Shown: positions 42,626 to 55,172 of the stretch, piece by piece
Numbering within the stretch: the first letter of the stretch is position 1
How the letters are laid out: every line of letters begins with the position of its first letter
Origin: Plasmodiophora brassicae
Taxonomy: Eukaryota; Endomyxa: Phytomyxea; Phytomyxea; Plasmodiophorida
Assembly (NCBI GenBank): GCA_036867785.1
Contig: CP145416.1
Location: forward strand, 1-64,000
Direction of reading: 5' to 3'
DNA length: 64,000 bases
Made by a program: the position numbers and the translations under genes
Notes under the pieces: generated by a model
Told to the model about the DNA's origin: nothing
Database searches by the model: none
Seen by the model: the letters and a program-made list of their open reading frames with translations, nothing else

Positions 42626-45600
42626 CTAAGCCCGCGCAGCGTAGGTGGGCCTCTGGATGCGCATCTGCTTCGATGGCCTGGCGAGCTGGCCAGGCGATTC
42701 GACGGACGCTTGATGCGAGGTCGACTCGGACACGGAGGAGGAGGAGCACGCTGCCGCCAGCGATTCGACGGTGTCGTTCAGGGCCTGGATTTCGTCGTCG
42801 CTGGCGAGCTGTGCCCATTGGCGAACATGCGCGTCGGACAGGAGTTTCAAGTTGTTCGCCCTGGCCGTTTGGGACAAGGCCGTTGAGGCCGGTGCCGTGT
42901 TCTGCGTCCAGTACGACCCGAACGTCATCCCGGACACGATCGTGTACAACGTTGGGTACCTCCAGGGATCCAGGTTGCGGCTCAGTTCGACCAGTATGGT
43001 CCAGAGTGCGAACAGGAGCGAGGCAACAAGAACGATGAGGGTCAGGGATGACACCAGCTGTATGCTCGCCGCGTTGCCGGCAGGGACCGATTGCATGGCA
43101 AGAAGAAGGACGATGATCGACAGGAGAGACGTGCCGAGGATCAGGTCCAGGCGATTGTTGGCGTTGTGGAAGTACGGCCGATATTTGACGCAGCAGACGA
43201 GATAGATGCAGATGATCATAACCGCGATGGCCATCGTCGATGAATCTCCCGGTCCTACAGACGACAGCAGGATCGACAGCGACAGTTTCCACAGTAACAT
43301 GGGACAGTACCAGAACCACATCTGGGCGAACACGATACGGTTATGTTTCCAGTCGGCAATGAGCGGCCGCAGATACCTTGTTCTGGAATGGACGGAAGTA
43401 ATGGGCAAATGTCTGCTCATTCGGTGAGTTCCAGGTCGACGTGATCGGCAAGCATCCGCCGTACAGACCTCGAAGAAGCCGTCGTTGTATGTTTGCGATG
43501 GGGCGCTCCACATGACAACGCCCACCATCACCGGGTAGACTAAAACCCATATATAGTATCCCCATGTCAAACGGGCATTTGGGCCCGCAGACTGTAAACG
43601 TACCGAGTGTGGTCAGGAACAGGCCTGCAACTGTTAGCGGGAGCATGGACGACCATTCGCCGGGTGCATAACAACGTATGCTGGCTGTGTACCACGAGGA
43701 GTAGAACCCGGGCACGTTCGGCTGCTCGTAGCAGATGAAGACTTCCACCAGACTTGAGAGGTGCTGGACACCAAATTTGCAATCAAAATTGGATATGAAT
43801 CGTTCGGAGCCCAGTAGCGCGTAATTATGTACGTACGTAGATGTAGAGCAGGTCGACGAGTCGCAAAGATGCCGACAATACCCTGTTCAGCTTTGACGAG
43901 AAGACGGTGTTGCGCGTGAACTGTTTGGTCAGCGTGGCCGTTGCGACCAGGGCGCTGAAAATGTTCAGCACAGCGCATCTGACCGTGTAGGACAGCCCCC
44001 AGGTCACTTGGAGAAGACATCCGACCCTGAATTTGTCGGGCGACAACGAGAATATGGCGGCAGTGCTCGCGAATATACTGATGGAGTTCGGGACGACAAC
44101 GTTGGAATCTCGAAGAATCTGCCTCCCAACGACGGATAGGACCTGGCAGAACTCAATGGTCTGCTTCGCGGCAACCGTCCAGCTGACAGAACTGTGCTCG
44201 TTCTGCCTGTTCTTCGCCATATCGATCATCTACAGCAATTGTTAACGTCTGCTCGGCGGGGAAAGTGCGATTGTAATATTTACAAGGAAGATAACAACGC
44301 AGGGTATGGCGATGAGCAAGAAGAAGGCACCGGTCAGGACAACCTCCCAAGCCGAACGTCGGCACTCTCGGCAGAGAATTCCGTCCGTGTACCAGCCAGG
44401 TCGGCATCGAGCACAGAGCGCGCCCTCGTATCCATCGGGGCACTCGCCAGGCGCCAGGGCTCCCGGACATCGCTCCGGCGACGAGCATAGGTAGAAGTCC
44501 AATGGAGCATCCGTACTGCTCCAGAATCCAACCTGAGTGTTGTAGGAGTCAGGCGCCAGGTTCAGTGGCCTCCAAATGAACGCATGGTACCTGTGCGGAA
44601 GGTGTCGCCTGGCGGCCAGCACAGTTTGCTCCACCCGGGCACGGCTGACACGAGCCGTTCCGGACCTCGAAGAATCTCGTGATGCATCCACAGGCACCGG
44701 CAGACGTGGCTCCCGTTGTGTTCGTCGCCGCATGGGCCTGACAGGGTGTGCAACGCAGCTGCCCAGGGCCGGATGTGTAACCTGACTCATCGCAGGCGAT
44801 GCAGACGAGCTCAGAGTGGCTTCGGAGGTGCTCATAGGATCCGGATGCGCATTGGCATTCAGACACGGACGTAGCGCCAGGCGCCAGCGTTGTCGAAAGG
44901 TATGGACAGAGGGCGCAGGACGACAATCCCCGCCCGTCGGCGTACGTGCCAACAGGACACGGTTGGCAACGGCCGGTACCATTGGCCGAGAAGCGCCCAG
45001 CTGGACAATCGTTGCAGAAGGTTCGATTCAGGGCATCCGCGAACCTGCCGATGTTTTCGCGGCCGGCGGCGCAGACCTCACTGAGGAAGAACTCGGTGGG
45101 GATCCACTGCTTCCACCGGTGCTCGTTGGCGCGCGCCCACTGACAAGCGGTGCTCTGATCGGAAACGATCTGCTGGCCTTCCGACGATTGCATCCACATG
45201 TAGTCGTCGTCAGTGAAGTCGAAACGCGTCATCACCTGCAAACGCATTGAGAATCCATCGCGGGGTGATTCAGTAGGAGCGAGCATTGTACACGTACTGT
45301 GTACGCCCAAGGCGATGTGACGTTCAAATCCGGGGCGACGTACTTCGCAAACCGATAGACCGGAAAGTCGCACAGGCCAGAGATCGTGCCCGTGCCGTAA
45401 TCCAGGTACGTGTTCGGGTCGAAAGGAGGCAGGCGGACTCGAGTGGCGTTTAGATCTGGGAAATGGTAGTCCTGAGGGGACCACCAGAACAGCGCCGGTG
45501 CCCTACCGGTCTCCATTGATACGATATCGGAGACCCACGTGGCGCTCGTTTTGTAGTCCAGAATGGTGACGTCGATACCCAACCTGGAGAACAACGTGCG

Positions 45601-46143
45601 GTAGTCGTCGTAGTAGTACCAGGAGCTCGAATCGTCCCACATGAATGCCCCAACTGCGGAGAGGTTCGCACCCGGAAACGACGGCGGATTCCTGGAAAAC
45701 ATCTTGATGGTGCCCGGGTTCAAGTACGTTCTCCAATCGCTCAGGTTTGGCGACGTCTCGTACAGCCAATCAGCAATGTACAGCCCTTCCCAGTATTGTT
45801 TCGAGATCAGGCCGAGCATGTCCATGCCAGCAGGTGGCTGATCCCCATACGTGTAGTCGCCCGGGGCAGCCGGCAGCTGAATAGCCGGGCTGATCATAAT
45901 CGGTGGCGCACCGGGTGCAACGTTCAGACTGTTGCCCAGTACAATCGAGTATCCCATGAAGTCGCCAAAGATGGCGCGCAGGACGAGCTGGGGGCCGATG
46001 CCATAGTACGAGCCTTGATCGATGACAAGCGGGCGCCGGATCTGCGGGTCCGATGTCGGGACGGTCTGGAAGCACCCGCCGGCGACAACGACAGCCAGCA
46101 GAGCGGAGAATAGCGGCGCGTAGGCCGTTGTCACGACAGGCAT
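42626..46143 (-). CDS. Large receptor: OpuAC-like domain, Cys-rich repeats, multi-TM region
   Basis: Eight minus-strand exons: 45298-46143, 44591-45235, 44284-44532, 43837-44229, 43604-43763, 43469-43539, 43377-43412, 42626-43321, 1031 residues. A signal peptide (FSALLAVVVAGGCF) precedes a periplasmic-binding-like (glycine-betaine/OpuAC type) domain at about 30-290: WEGLYIADWLYETSPNLSDW, ALFWWSPQDY, LNATRVRLPPF. A Cys-rich ephrin-receptor-like segment follows at about 330-520 (CNDCPAGRF, CQPCPVGTYADG, CALCPY) and GALCARCRPGWYTDGILC. The rest has about seven to nine membrane helices, beginning AWEVVLTGAFFLLIAIPCV, and a 100-residue cytosolic tail. It is probably a surface sensor binding a small solute. 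Exon 7 is only 36 bp (TFAHYFRPFQNK), needed to keep the frame. Confidence 0.87.
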
Positions 46144-46439
46144 TGGTTGGCGCTAATCCACGAACTCTGAGGTACGCCGTACGCGCCTCCCCGATCAATA
46201 TGGTGGTACCGAAGATCGTCCCTTAAGTAACCCCAGGGTACACCAATCGCATTCGTCCTGTGGCAGCAGAACCCAGACACTCGACCAGCGTTGAGGGCGG
46301 AACGGCCACGTGAAACTGCCCCTCCCTCATGAGTACCACGTATTCGCAGGGTTGTTTTATTCCGGGTATATGAAGCTGCGCTCCCCACAGACAGAGCGGC
46401 GGCGGCGACGTTCACAGCACGGCCCAACAGAAACACCAT

Positions 46440-47073
46440 TTATGTCGTCAGCGCCCTGCAACGCAAACACACAGTCAGCCGATGCGAAACGAGAACACGG
46501 GTCGTGCGTCACGTACATGATGGCGTTGACGATGTCGCCATCGTGTTTACGGAGGGCGTTGATGGCCTTCGCACGCGATACGTTCGCCTGGGCCTGCACC
46601 ATCTCGATGTCACCCTGGTCGAGGCCGGTGTCGTCGGCCTCCTCGTCCTCTTCCTCAACGACTTCACCCTTGGTGGCGACCAGCTCGGGCATGGCCTCCT
46701 CCTCATCGCCGCCGGCGGCGGCCGCTGCACCCTTCGCTGCCCTGAACTGCTGGGCAGCCTGCATGGCCGCGTTCTGCGACAGGTCCTCCATCTTGGCCTC
46801 GCCAAAGATCACGTACGTGTCGCTGACGGCGCTCTTGTACACGTCCGGGTTGGCGATCACGAACAGCATGTTCTTCGATCGCTTCACCGTGATGCGCGTC
46901 ACGCCCGTCACCGGCTTCAGGCCCAGCTTCTGGATCGCCTTGCGCGCTTTCTTCTCCTGCCGGTTCTGGACTTTGCTGAGGCCCTCGTCACCCGCCTCAG
47001 GCGCGCCGACATCGATCTCCTCCTCGGAATCCTCGACGCCGACCTCGACGTTGCGTTCCTCGATATCCGCCAT
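46440..47073 (-). CDS. NACA: Nascent polypeptide-associated complex alpha subunit
   Basis: Two minus-strand exons, 46517-47073 and 46440-46455, 190 residues. The NAC domain lies at about 35-100: QNRQEKKARKAIQKLGLKPV, ITVKRSKNMLFVI, DTYVIFGEAKMEDLS. A C-terminal UBA domain (DIEMVQAQANVSRAKAINAL, RKHDGDIVNAIMALTT) ends the protein. The last coding exon is only 16 bp and restores the canonical NAIM-x-LT end, which the unspliced frame lacks. It binds nascent chains at the ribosome with the BTF3/beta subunit. Single-copy housekeeping gene, 158 bp upstream of the next stop on the same strand. Confidence 0.97.
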
Positions 47074-47231
47074 CGCTACGAACTATCCACCGAACGACGA
47101 CACGACCAGTCTACGCAGCAACCGCAGGAATGATGCCGCCGTACGGACTCCGCCACGGACTTTTGCGCGTCCAGCGACGCCCGCATTAATCCCGCCACAG
47201 CCACTATTAACCTACATACGTGTTCGGATGT

Positions 47232-50200
47232 TTATCGGCTGCGTTTGATGGCGACTGATTCCTGATCGTGCTCTTCCTGGGTGGATCCGGACCCGCACAG
47301 CTGGAAGTCGACGGGCGGGCCGTGGGCGATCTCGAGGCGGTACCTGCAGAGGTATCGGCGCGGTCGGCGCGGGTTGAACACGACGACGAGGTCGTCGCGC
47401 GCGCCTTCGAATTCGCCCTGCACCGCGGCGAACTCGAACACCCGCGGGTCGTCGTCCGCCTCCGCGTCCACGTCGAACTCGGCGTTCTCCAGCGCTTCCA
47501 ACAGCACCGGATCGGTCGCCTTCAGATCGCGACGCGGCAGCGTCCGCCGGACTAGGTACGCACCCGCAACTGGTCAATGCACTGCGCAGCGCAGCACGCG
47601 CAATGTAACGTACCGTGCACCACGCGCCAGACGATGCGCCTGCAGGTCGACACGTTCGTGATGGTGAATCGCGTCGCGTTGGAGCAGCTGTCGATGTGCA
47701 CCTGCGGGAACTCGTGGGCGGCGCGATCGAGGGCGACGCACGGGCGCCGAAGCTGGGCCAGCATCGGCACGTGCTGCGCGGACCCGTTGGCGAACGTGAT
47801 GACCAGGTCGGCGGGCACGTCCTGCACCAGCGGCATGGGCGGCCAGCGCGTTGGCGTGCGGAACTCCACGCCAACGCTAATGTTGTCGCCGGGCGATGCC
47901 AGCATCTGTGATCCACGATCCGTCGGTTCGTGCACGACGTCGACCTTGGCGATCCGGAACGTCGACGGTGCCGATGTCGACAAAGTGAAGAGCAGCGGCG
48001 TGGACAAGTCGTTCATCAGCGGCAACCACTTGATGACGCTGCGCGACGCAGCACCCGCCTCCACGACGAACTTTAACGGCGGGTGCGAGTGCTTGCCGAC
48101 GCGCAGCCTCGGGACGATCGCTTCGGCGGACAGACGCAGTCGCAGGGCGTTCCGTTGCAGGACATCGGGGGCGGGCAACCATTCTCCATCGGCCACCGCG
48201 CCGCTGCCCGGTGCGAACAGGCCCGATTGCGCCTGTAACGTCGCCAGCGACGCCGACCGCATCAGCATTCGCGACTGAATCCACCCGCGGATCGGCGCGG
48301 TCGTCGGGTCTGCCGGTGCCGCCAACCGCAACGTAATGACCGACGACGATTGCGCCGGGACGACTTGGTCGACGGGTTCCACCCGGAACGGGAACGGCGA
48401 CGTGGCCAGGTCGATCGGTCTCGGGTCTGTGGGCATCCAGGTATCAAATACATCGATGCGCAGCGAATGCGTCAATGGCGGAGTACCGTATGGGACCACG
48501 GTGCAGGACAGGTTGCCACACGGGTCGGGTAGCGAGATGTCGACCCGGACGACAGCGTTCGGATCGACAACGGACTCGTCGTAGACGTCCCACTGCAGGC
48601 GGATGTCGAACGATCCGCTGTTGCAGATCGTGACGAGCTTGTCGTGCCGACCGGATCCGACCGGGACAGGCTGGTACTGCACAAGGGGGCCCGGTCGCAA
48701 CCCGACCGTCGTCGGCAGAATCGACAGCGGCGACCCGGTGATGCACACCTGGACTAAACCGTTAGCGACCCGCCCGCACCCGGTGGTGGCAGAAGCGCCT
48801 CATGAGCAACCTGAGTCGGGATACGAATCGGGCTGGGAAGGCCGTCGACTGCGCAGATGAGTTCATCGTTGAACTGGCCGCAGAGGCTATTGAACGAGAA
48901 CAGGCCGATCTCGACCATCGCCCACGGTGGCAGGACGCCCGATCTCGGGTACGCGACGAACGCGGCCGCCCGACCCGTCAGCAGCCGTTTGATGTTCTCA
49001 GCGCGTTGACGCTGCTGGATGAATCCGCGGCCCGCGTCCGAATGAAAACTGAACTTCTCGTAGTCGTTCGCCAGTAGGCGATCGAACCCCTGAGGCCGAA
49101 CAGGTTAGCGGGCGCGTGTCATCTGCAACTGCGCGACTGCATCACGGACCCGAGCCGTGGCTGGCGCGTTCCGATCACCACTGATGCATTCGATCCAATC
49201 GTCCGGGTGGTTCAGGCGTCGCAGTTCGTCGACGGTGCGGTCCAGGCCCGGGTCAAGGTCGTCCCCGGACGCCATCGACAGCCGGAACCGCGACGGCACC
49301 GCTGAATGGTTCCGCAGGCAGAGGCGAATCTGATGTTCGCTGCGTTCGCGGAACATGCACGTTAGGCGGCTGATTGGGACACTGTACGAACGACGCACGT
49401 CCCAACCTGTAGATGTCCACCACGCCGAAATCGGCAACGGGCGCGCTCTCGGTGTACGGCAGGGCGCGGGCGAGCTCGTCGCGCAGTTCCTTGTGCCTGT
49501 CGATCGTCTTGGATTCCTGCGCTCGCGCGTCCTGCCGAGCCGAAATCCGTATCGATTCCCGAATCAGGTCGTCTCGTCCGGCGACGCCGTCGGCAACGTC
49601 GCGAAGGTGCGCGGACACGCCTGCAACAATCCATCGTCAGGGCGACTGAGTTGGACGACTAGAGCGAGACGCTCTCCGACGAAGATCATGGACGCGCGCA
49701 CGGACGCGGACGCCGAGAGGGACGGCGATCCCGCCAATGTCGACAGCCAGGATCATGTCCAGGTCGCCGGGCTGGACGCACGTCAGGGACACTTTCGAGA
49801 CGACTTCGGTGAGGCCGCCCAGCGACGCTTGCGACGGCGAGATGCGGCACTGGCCGACCATTGCTGCCACGAATATTAGGGCGCGCGGTCATATACGACC
49901 GGCGGGCGTACCGTTGCCGGACGACGACGAACCGTCCCATTGCAGGACGGCGGGCAGATTCGTGCGATTCACGACAGCGACTTGGAACTGCGACGGGACC
50001 CGCACGTAGACGTCGCCGAGGTCGATGACGTTCTGTCGCAGGACGATGTCCGGGGCCTGCACCTCGGCGCGAGCTTCGACGTACGCGCCCGTGCCGCCAT
50101 CCGGCACCTCGACAGCGACCGTTGCACGGTACCGTCCGCACCGAATCGGCGAGAACGACACGGCGACCTGCAGGGTCGCACCGGCGGGGATCACGCCCGA

Positions 50201-52725
50201 GCTCGGTGCGAACGACAGCTGCGACCCAGGTGCGTGCCCGGTGCGATTGCATTGTCGGCACCCGCGCCGATCCGGGAACGGAGGCCCAGGGAACCCGAGC
50301 TCGGTGACCCCAAAGGCAACCGGGACAGTCAGCACATTCCTTAACGTTAGCAGGCGCGTGTGCCGCACTGCTGCAACGCCAAAGTTCACCAAGCCGAACT
50401 CCAGCGCGCTCTCCTCGATGGATACCATCGGCCCGATGACATCCGCTTCGAGGCGCACGTGAACGGGCGCACCCAGCGCGACATCGCAGTCGAGGTGTGC
50501 GACCAGTTGATCCAGGCGCGTGGCACGCCCAGCAACGACCACGGACTGGACGGCGCCAGGCGCGATCTCACCCTGGCGCGGTACGACCGTGACGTTGTCC
50601 AGCGATGACCGCCAGCAGAACGCCGTCTGAGAATCACCCGCGTTCCGAATCGAGATGGTGGACGAGAATTCCGCGCCGACGACAACGGGGTCCGGTAGGC
50701 GAAGCACCCGGGGCGTGCAGATCAGGTCGCACCCGGTGCTGTTCCCGCACAAGCGCAGATCGAGGTACGGAGACAGGTCCACGATCGCGTCGGGGGCGAC
50801 CTCGACCGGCACGGACCAGTGATCCACGGGCGCCGGTTGCAATTTCCGGTGCCGCGCCACGCTCCCTTCCACGACGCGGCGCAGGGCCAGGACCGCAGTT
50901 TGCTGCCAACTGCGCGCGCAGCGAATAAATGCGGGAGCCGCGCGCTACATCCGTCCCCCGTGCGGCTCACGTACCTGTCGATGCAACCCGGACGGAATTC
51001 CACGACGAACTGGACGACGGAGTGTGGCAGGAAGTCGCCCTTGATGGGGACGATGGAGAACGGGCCGGCGCATCCGTCGCCGAACTGCCAGACGAAAGCG
51101 GCGCCGATCGACGACACGTTCCTCAACGAGAACGCCTTACGGGCGATGCCCTGGACGGTGATAGGGCGGAAGACGATGGCGCGGATCGGGTCGTCGCCGA
51201 CGCATTTCGCGCCGCTGATGCTATCCAAGACAATGTCGACCTCGGCGCTGTCGCCGGCAATGGTCAGCGTGCGTTCGCTGCACGTCTCCTGGCAGCGGAT
51301 GGTGAACGTCTCGACGATTGCGCCGCGGTCTTCGCCTTTCGGCGCGAACGTCACCGATAGGGACATGGTCATGCCGGTGTCCAGCTCGAACGCCGCCGGA
51401 CTCAATGTGATTGGACCGGCCTGGACCGCATCGGCGGTCGATGCGCACGCGTCCTCACGCGCCGACATTATCGTAAACCGGCCCGGGCCGCCTTTGTTCG
51501 TGAACGCGACGTTCAGGACGCGCTGTGAGAACAAGGCGCACGGAGGGATGGCGACCCGACCAGGTAGGGTGAGCTGCGGCGGCAGACGTAGCGCGACAAG
51601 GGGGACACGCACGGCAGTGCTCGGCCCGCGACCATGGGCGGCATACACGAGCAGCTCGTCATGGTAATCGCGGAGGTCCTCAGGCGTGAACTGAACACGC
51701 GCCCGCATGCACATGCCGGGTGCGACCGCGCCGGACGCACCTTCGTCCTGCAGGTCGATGCGGAACTCGGGCGTTCCCGGGCCTTCGACTCGAAACCGTG
51801 TGGAGTGCGGGCCGGCATTCATCAGTGCCAGCGCCATCTCGTACGTCCGACCGACCTGGAAGTCGCGAAACTCGATCCGTGCCGGCCGTGGCACAACCGG
51901 CACCGTCGACCCGATCGTCGGGTCGTGCAGTGGTGCACGAATAAAATCCAGCTTCCGGCGCATGCGCCGAAGCAGGGCCCGGTTCGCGGCGATCTGTTCG
52001 CTGTCCAACGCATCGATCGGTGCGCCACGCGCCTCCTTCGCGAGCTGACGGCGTTCGCGCTCCTCCCGCACCTTTCCTCGCACCTCGTCCACGAGCGTCA
52101 CGTTCCTCTGCGCGTGCACGCCAGTCACGTCAACACCGGTAGAGTCCCGGCGTTGGACGGAGAACGGCGTATCTGGAGGGGCGGGCGCCGATCCGGGTGC
52201 TGGCACAGGAGGAGTGTCGACTAGCGGGAGGCATCGCTGGAGGACTCGGCGCGTATCGTTGGACATAATGCATCGCATGTCGACGAGGTTGTTCCGGGAG
52301 AGGACGTCCGGGTCCAGGCGAACCTTGGACTGGGACGTGGGGATGTCGACGCGCGGGATGATGCCTCGGGCAGAGAGCGACGCGTCCTGGTCACCCTGTT
52401 CGGTGCGCCCGCGGGCGATACGCGCGGACAGGTATGCGCTGAGCTCAACGGCGCGAGTCTGCGTTTCCTGAAGGCGGCCGACGATTGCGGCTGCGGTTGC
52501 TTTTGTCGTGGACGATGGCGCCCATTGGGAGCCGTCAGCGGCAGCGGCGCAAGCATGATCGGCATCGGTGATCGACGTCGTGTACAGATGGGGGAATGAA
52601 AGCTGCAGGGAGGCCTGCAGGGAGTCCTGAAGGACGCTAGCGGGTGGTGCGGCCGCATCCGGGACAGGAACAGGTGCAGACGTCGCTGCTCCGGGGTCGG
52701 GGACCACGGGCGCCGCCGCGCTCAT
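47232..52725 (-). CDS. DLEC1/CFAP81-like ciliary protein with ASH/hydin Ig-like domains
   Basis: Eight minus-strand exons: 50975-52725, 49912-50909, 49681-49863, 49388-49620, 49150-49329, 48825-49089, 47614-48753, 47232-47551, 1689 residues, about the size of animal DLEC1. After a disordered start and a basic coiled segment (REERERRQLAKEARG), it has a series of ASH/hydin-type beta-sandwich repeats: IEFRDFQVGRTYEMALALMN, FSLRNVSSIGAAFVWQF, LEFGLVNFGVAAVRHTRLLT, LRNHSAVPSRFRLS, and in exons 6-7 GFDRLLANDYEKFSFHSDAG and LVTICNSGSFDIRLQWDVYD. Such proteins sit in motile cilia. Presence of this gene implies a flagellate stage, as in plasmodiophorid zoospores. CFAP74 or another hydin-like protein is the main alternative. 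Confidence 0.85.
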
Positions 52726-52861
52726 CTCGTTAGCGCCAAACGTGCGCCGGCCAGTATATGGAACTAACGATAACGGAGTACTGTTCGATCACCATGGGAC
52801 TGGAACGACTATCTATCCGTCTTGGAAACTGCCAAGGCACGCCGCTGCCGTGTGCTAATAG

Positions 52862-52933
52862 TTCGGTATAGTTCAGGGGTCAGAATACGGCGCTTTCACC
52901 GCCGAGACCCGGGTTCGATTCCCGGTACCGAAA
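52862..52933 (+). tRNA. tRNA-Glu (UUC)
   Basis: A 72-nt cloverleaf. Acceptor stem TTCGGTA pairs with TACCGAA, discriminator A. The D arm begins TAGTTCAGGGGTCAG. The anticodon stem CGGCG/CGCCG flanks the loop CTTTCAC with anticodon TTC. The T arm ACCCGGGTTCGATTCCCGGT contains the internal B box. No intron, and CCA is not encoded. Confidence 0.97.
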
Positions 52934-52937
52934 ACTG

Positions 52938-52942
52938 TTTTT
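52938..52942 (+). terminator. RNA polymerase III terminator (T5)
   Basis: Five T residues start 5 nt after the tRNA 3' end, the usual Pol III stop signal. Confidence 0.8.
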
Positions 52943-53549
52943 GCGCCTGCCCGCCGACGCCGTCAGCTATATTGTCGTTTTCATCCAAAATGGAATTTCT
53001 TGCGACGGTTGTTAGCCGTGAGTCCAATTATCGCGACTGGTGAGGATTGCCCCGGATGGCCAAAAATGCCGTACGCCGCCTGCGACCAGCGCGGGTCCGG
53101 TTGCCAGCTATTGGACCCGCGATGGTGTCGTCCGGCTCCGGCGATCGTGCATACGCTACCAGCATCTCCTATCACACCTGGACGAACATTTGCAGCATCC
53201 TGTCCCTGTATTTCGTGGAAGCTACAGGTTTCAAGTCAAACCAGCCGAGCCACCGCGCTCGCGATAGTTGGTGCCAACTATCGCGAAAAAACTGCGTGGC
53301 GATGGTTGATAGTCGGGGCGATTGCATTTCGGACGGCAATCGCCAATACTTTGGCAAGCGTCTGCCCCACGCCCCATTGGTAAACAATACGTTGCTCTGT
53401 TTTATCGAGCCGCTATCCGTACAGAGCGACCAGCATGCAGTAATCGCGAATCACGTCGGGATCCAGCGACGATTGCGGGTATGCCTCTTTCGTGTATCGC
53501 TGTTCGTAGAAGAACACGGTTTTGGAGAAATACCTCGGGAATGTGATGC
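52943..53549. other. Intergenic with a 26-bp palindrome
   Basis: A near-perfect palindrome at 53260-53285 has 12-bp arms (CGCGATAGTTGG) around a TG centre. ATCGCGA words recur at about 53030 and 53280. Overlapping plus-strand ORFs show no domain and I do not call them. Confidence 0.6.
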
Positions 53550-54895
53550 CTAGCGACCGTGGCTCAGACGGACATTGCCTAGTGGGGTGCGCTTTGGGAT
53601 ACGTGTGTACTTCTCACCTTGCCAGCAGTGGATGTGGTACACACCCGCTGTGGGATCCTTCGACGTACTATCCGCATCGATTTGCGACGGATTGCTATCG
53701 TGCTCGTCGTCGTCCAGCAGATGGTTGACGGCGAGCTCCCCGGCGTACATGCTGGTGACGCCTCGCCACCACTTTGGCCAGACGATCTCCTCACCGGGGC
53801 CGAACTCCTTATCCAGGAAGTGCCGCGCCACGTGCTCCGTCAGATTCGTCAACGCGATCACGGTCTGCACTGCGATCAGTGAGCACCGCGGAATGGCAAC
53901 CGTTCCCCAGCCGTACCTTCGAGTCGCCGAACCAGGTGCTCCCGACGCAGAACGCGCGCCGGTGCCGCAACCCGAGCTTCTCAGCAATGCCGACCAGCCT
54001 GTCCTGCGTGTACCGCATCGTGGAATAGGCGCCGCGCCCAGTGACGAACCGCGTCGGGCGCCACGTGAAGAACGACGGCGTCAGGAACACGTCCAAGTCG
54101 GTCCTCAGCAACTTCGAGTACGACAGCAGCAACCGCCGATACCGCTCGTCGTGAACATACACGAGGCTTCGCATGTACTCGTAGGATGCCTGACGCGGCA
54201 GAAGAGCGTCAATCGTTGTGACGTATACACGACGGCGTCGCAGGCGCGCTTGCCTGGCCCCAGTAGTCGGTGCCATTGGGGGTCTGCTCGACAACGACGC
54301 AGCGATGCCTGCGGCGCTCCCGGGTCGACACCTGCACGCCCGACGTGAACGTTTTCGGGTCGACAACGACACAGTCGCCAGGCAGGTGCGCGACGGCGTC
54401 GCGGTGCGAGAACAGGACCAGATCCGTCGGCCGCGAATCCGGATCCAGCTGGAGCGGCGCCGTGCAACGCGCCCAGGAGCCGTGCAGCATGTGGTGGACC
54501 TCGCTGAGGAACTTGCTGCCATCGGGGACGTACGCGATGACGGCGACCGCGTCAGCGGCAACCGCCGGCTCGCTGCGTAACTCCACTGGCGCAGGCGACC
54601 CTGGATCGTTGCCAGCCTGCAGGTCGCCGCCCGTCGTCGCAGTCGGCGTGTCCGGACCATCGTCCGGCGATAACGACGCCATCGGCGGTGTTCTGGTGCC
54701 GTTCCCAACTCCGATGTCCTCGGGGCGCCGCACCGCGTCAAGCGTCGACGTCGACGCCGCCCCGTCAGCGATGACCATCGGCGGCGGCGTCGCCCCGACG
54801 GCGAGCAGCTGGAGCGACAGGACGGCGGCGCCGACGGCACAGACGACCATCAGCGCGTACAGCAGCGGCCGTCGCAACCATCCGTCGGCGGGCAT
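53550..54895 (-). CDS. Type II membrane glycosyltransferase-like protein (DUF7164-like)
   Basis: Three minus-strand exons, 54254-54895, 53917-54189 and 53550-53864, 409 residues. A short cytosolic N-terminus and one membrane anchor (PLLYALMVVCAVGAAVLSLQ) are followed by a Pro/Thr-rich stem. The lumenal domain then has AVIAYVPDGSKFLSEVHHML, VLFSHRDAVAHL, MRSLVYVHDER, LLLSYSKLLRTDLDVFLTPS with a DxD-like TDLDVFL, RFVTGRGAYS, RLVGIAEKLGLRH, VGSTWFGD and WRGVTSMYAGELAVNHL. This order fits glycosyltransferase-like proteins of protists, probably in the Golgi. Donor and acceptor are unknown. The first intron uses GC-AG ends (GCAAGC...TCAG). An upstream Met at 54991 is less likely. It is divergent from ARV1, 277 bp apart. 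Confidence 0.8.
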
Positions 54896-55172
54896 GGCGA
54901 CGGTGCGCGCGAACGCGACGCGCGCGCGGACGGGTCCGCCGGGGACGTTGTATACATGGCCACAAGGTGCGCGTGCGCGCGCTCTCCTCACGAGACAAGC
55001 CCGACGGTGCGCGCTGCAACGTCGTCTGAGCCGCGTTTTTTGTGGTCAGCAGCGCGCCGCGTCGCCGTGGCAGCGATGAGGTCCCGGGTTCGACTTACCG
55101 GATCGCGTGCGGAGTGCTGCGTCTTTTGGGATTCCGACCGTCGGTGCGACGCGCCCCGTCGCTGCGTCGAAG

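Noticed and set aside
41559-43319. 586-codon minus-strand ORF
   Set aside because: It overlaps the Alba gene antisense and part of the receptor's last exon in the wrong frame; Arg/His/Leu-rich shadow.
53000-53553. Overlapping 127- and 168-codon plus-strand ORFs after the tRNA
   Set aside because: Two frames are open together, neither has a domain, and the palindrome sits inside both; no splice model improves them.
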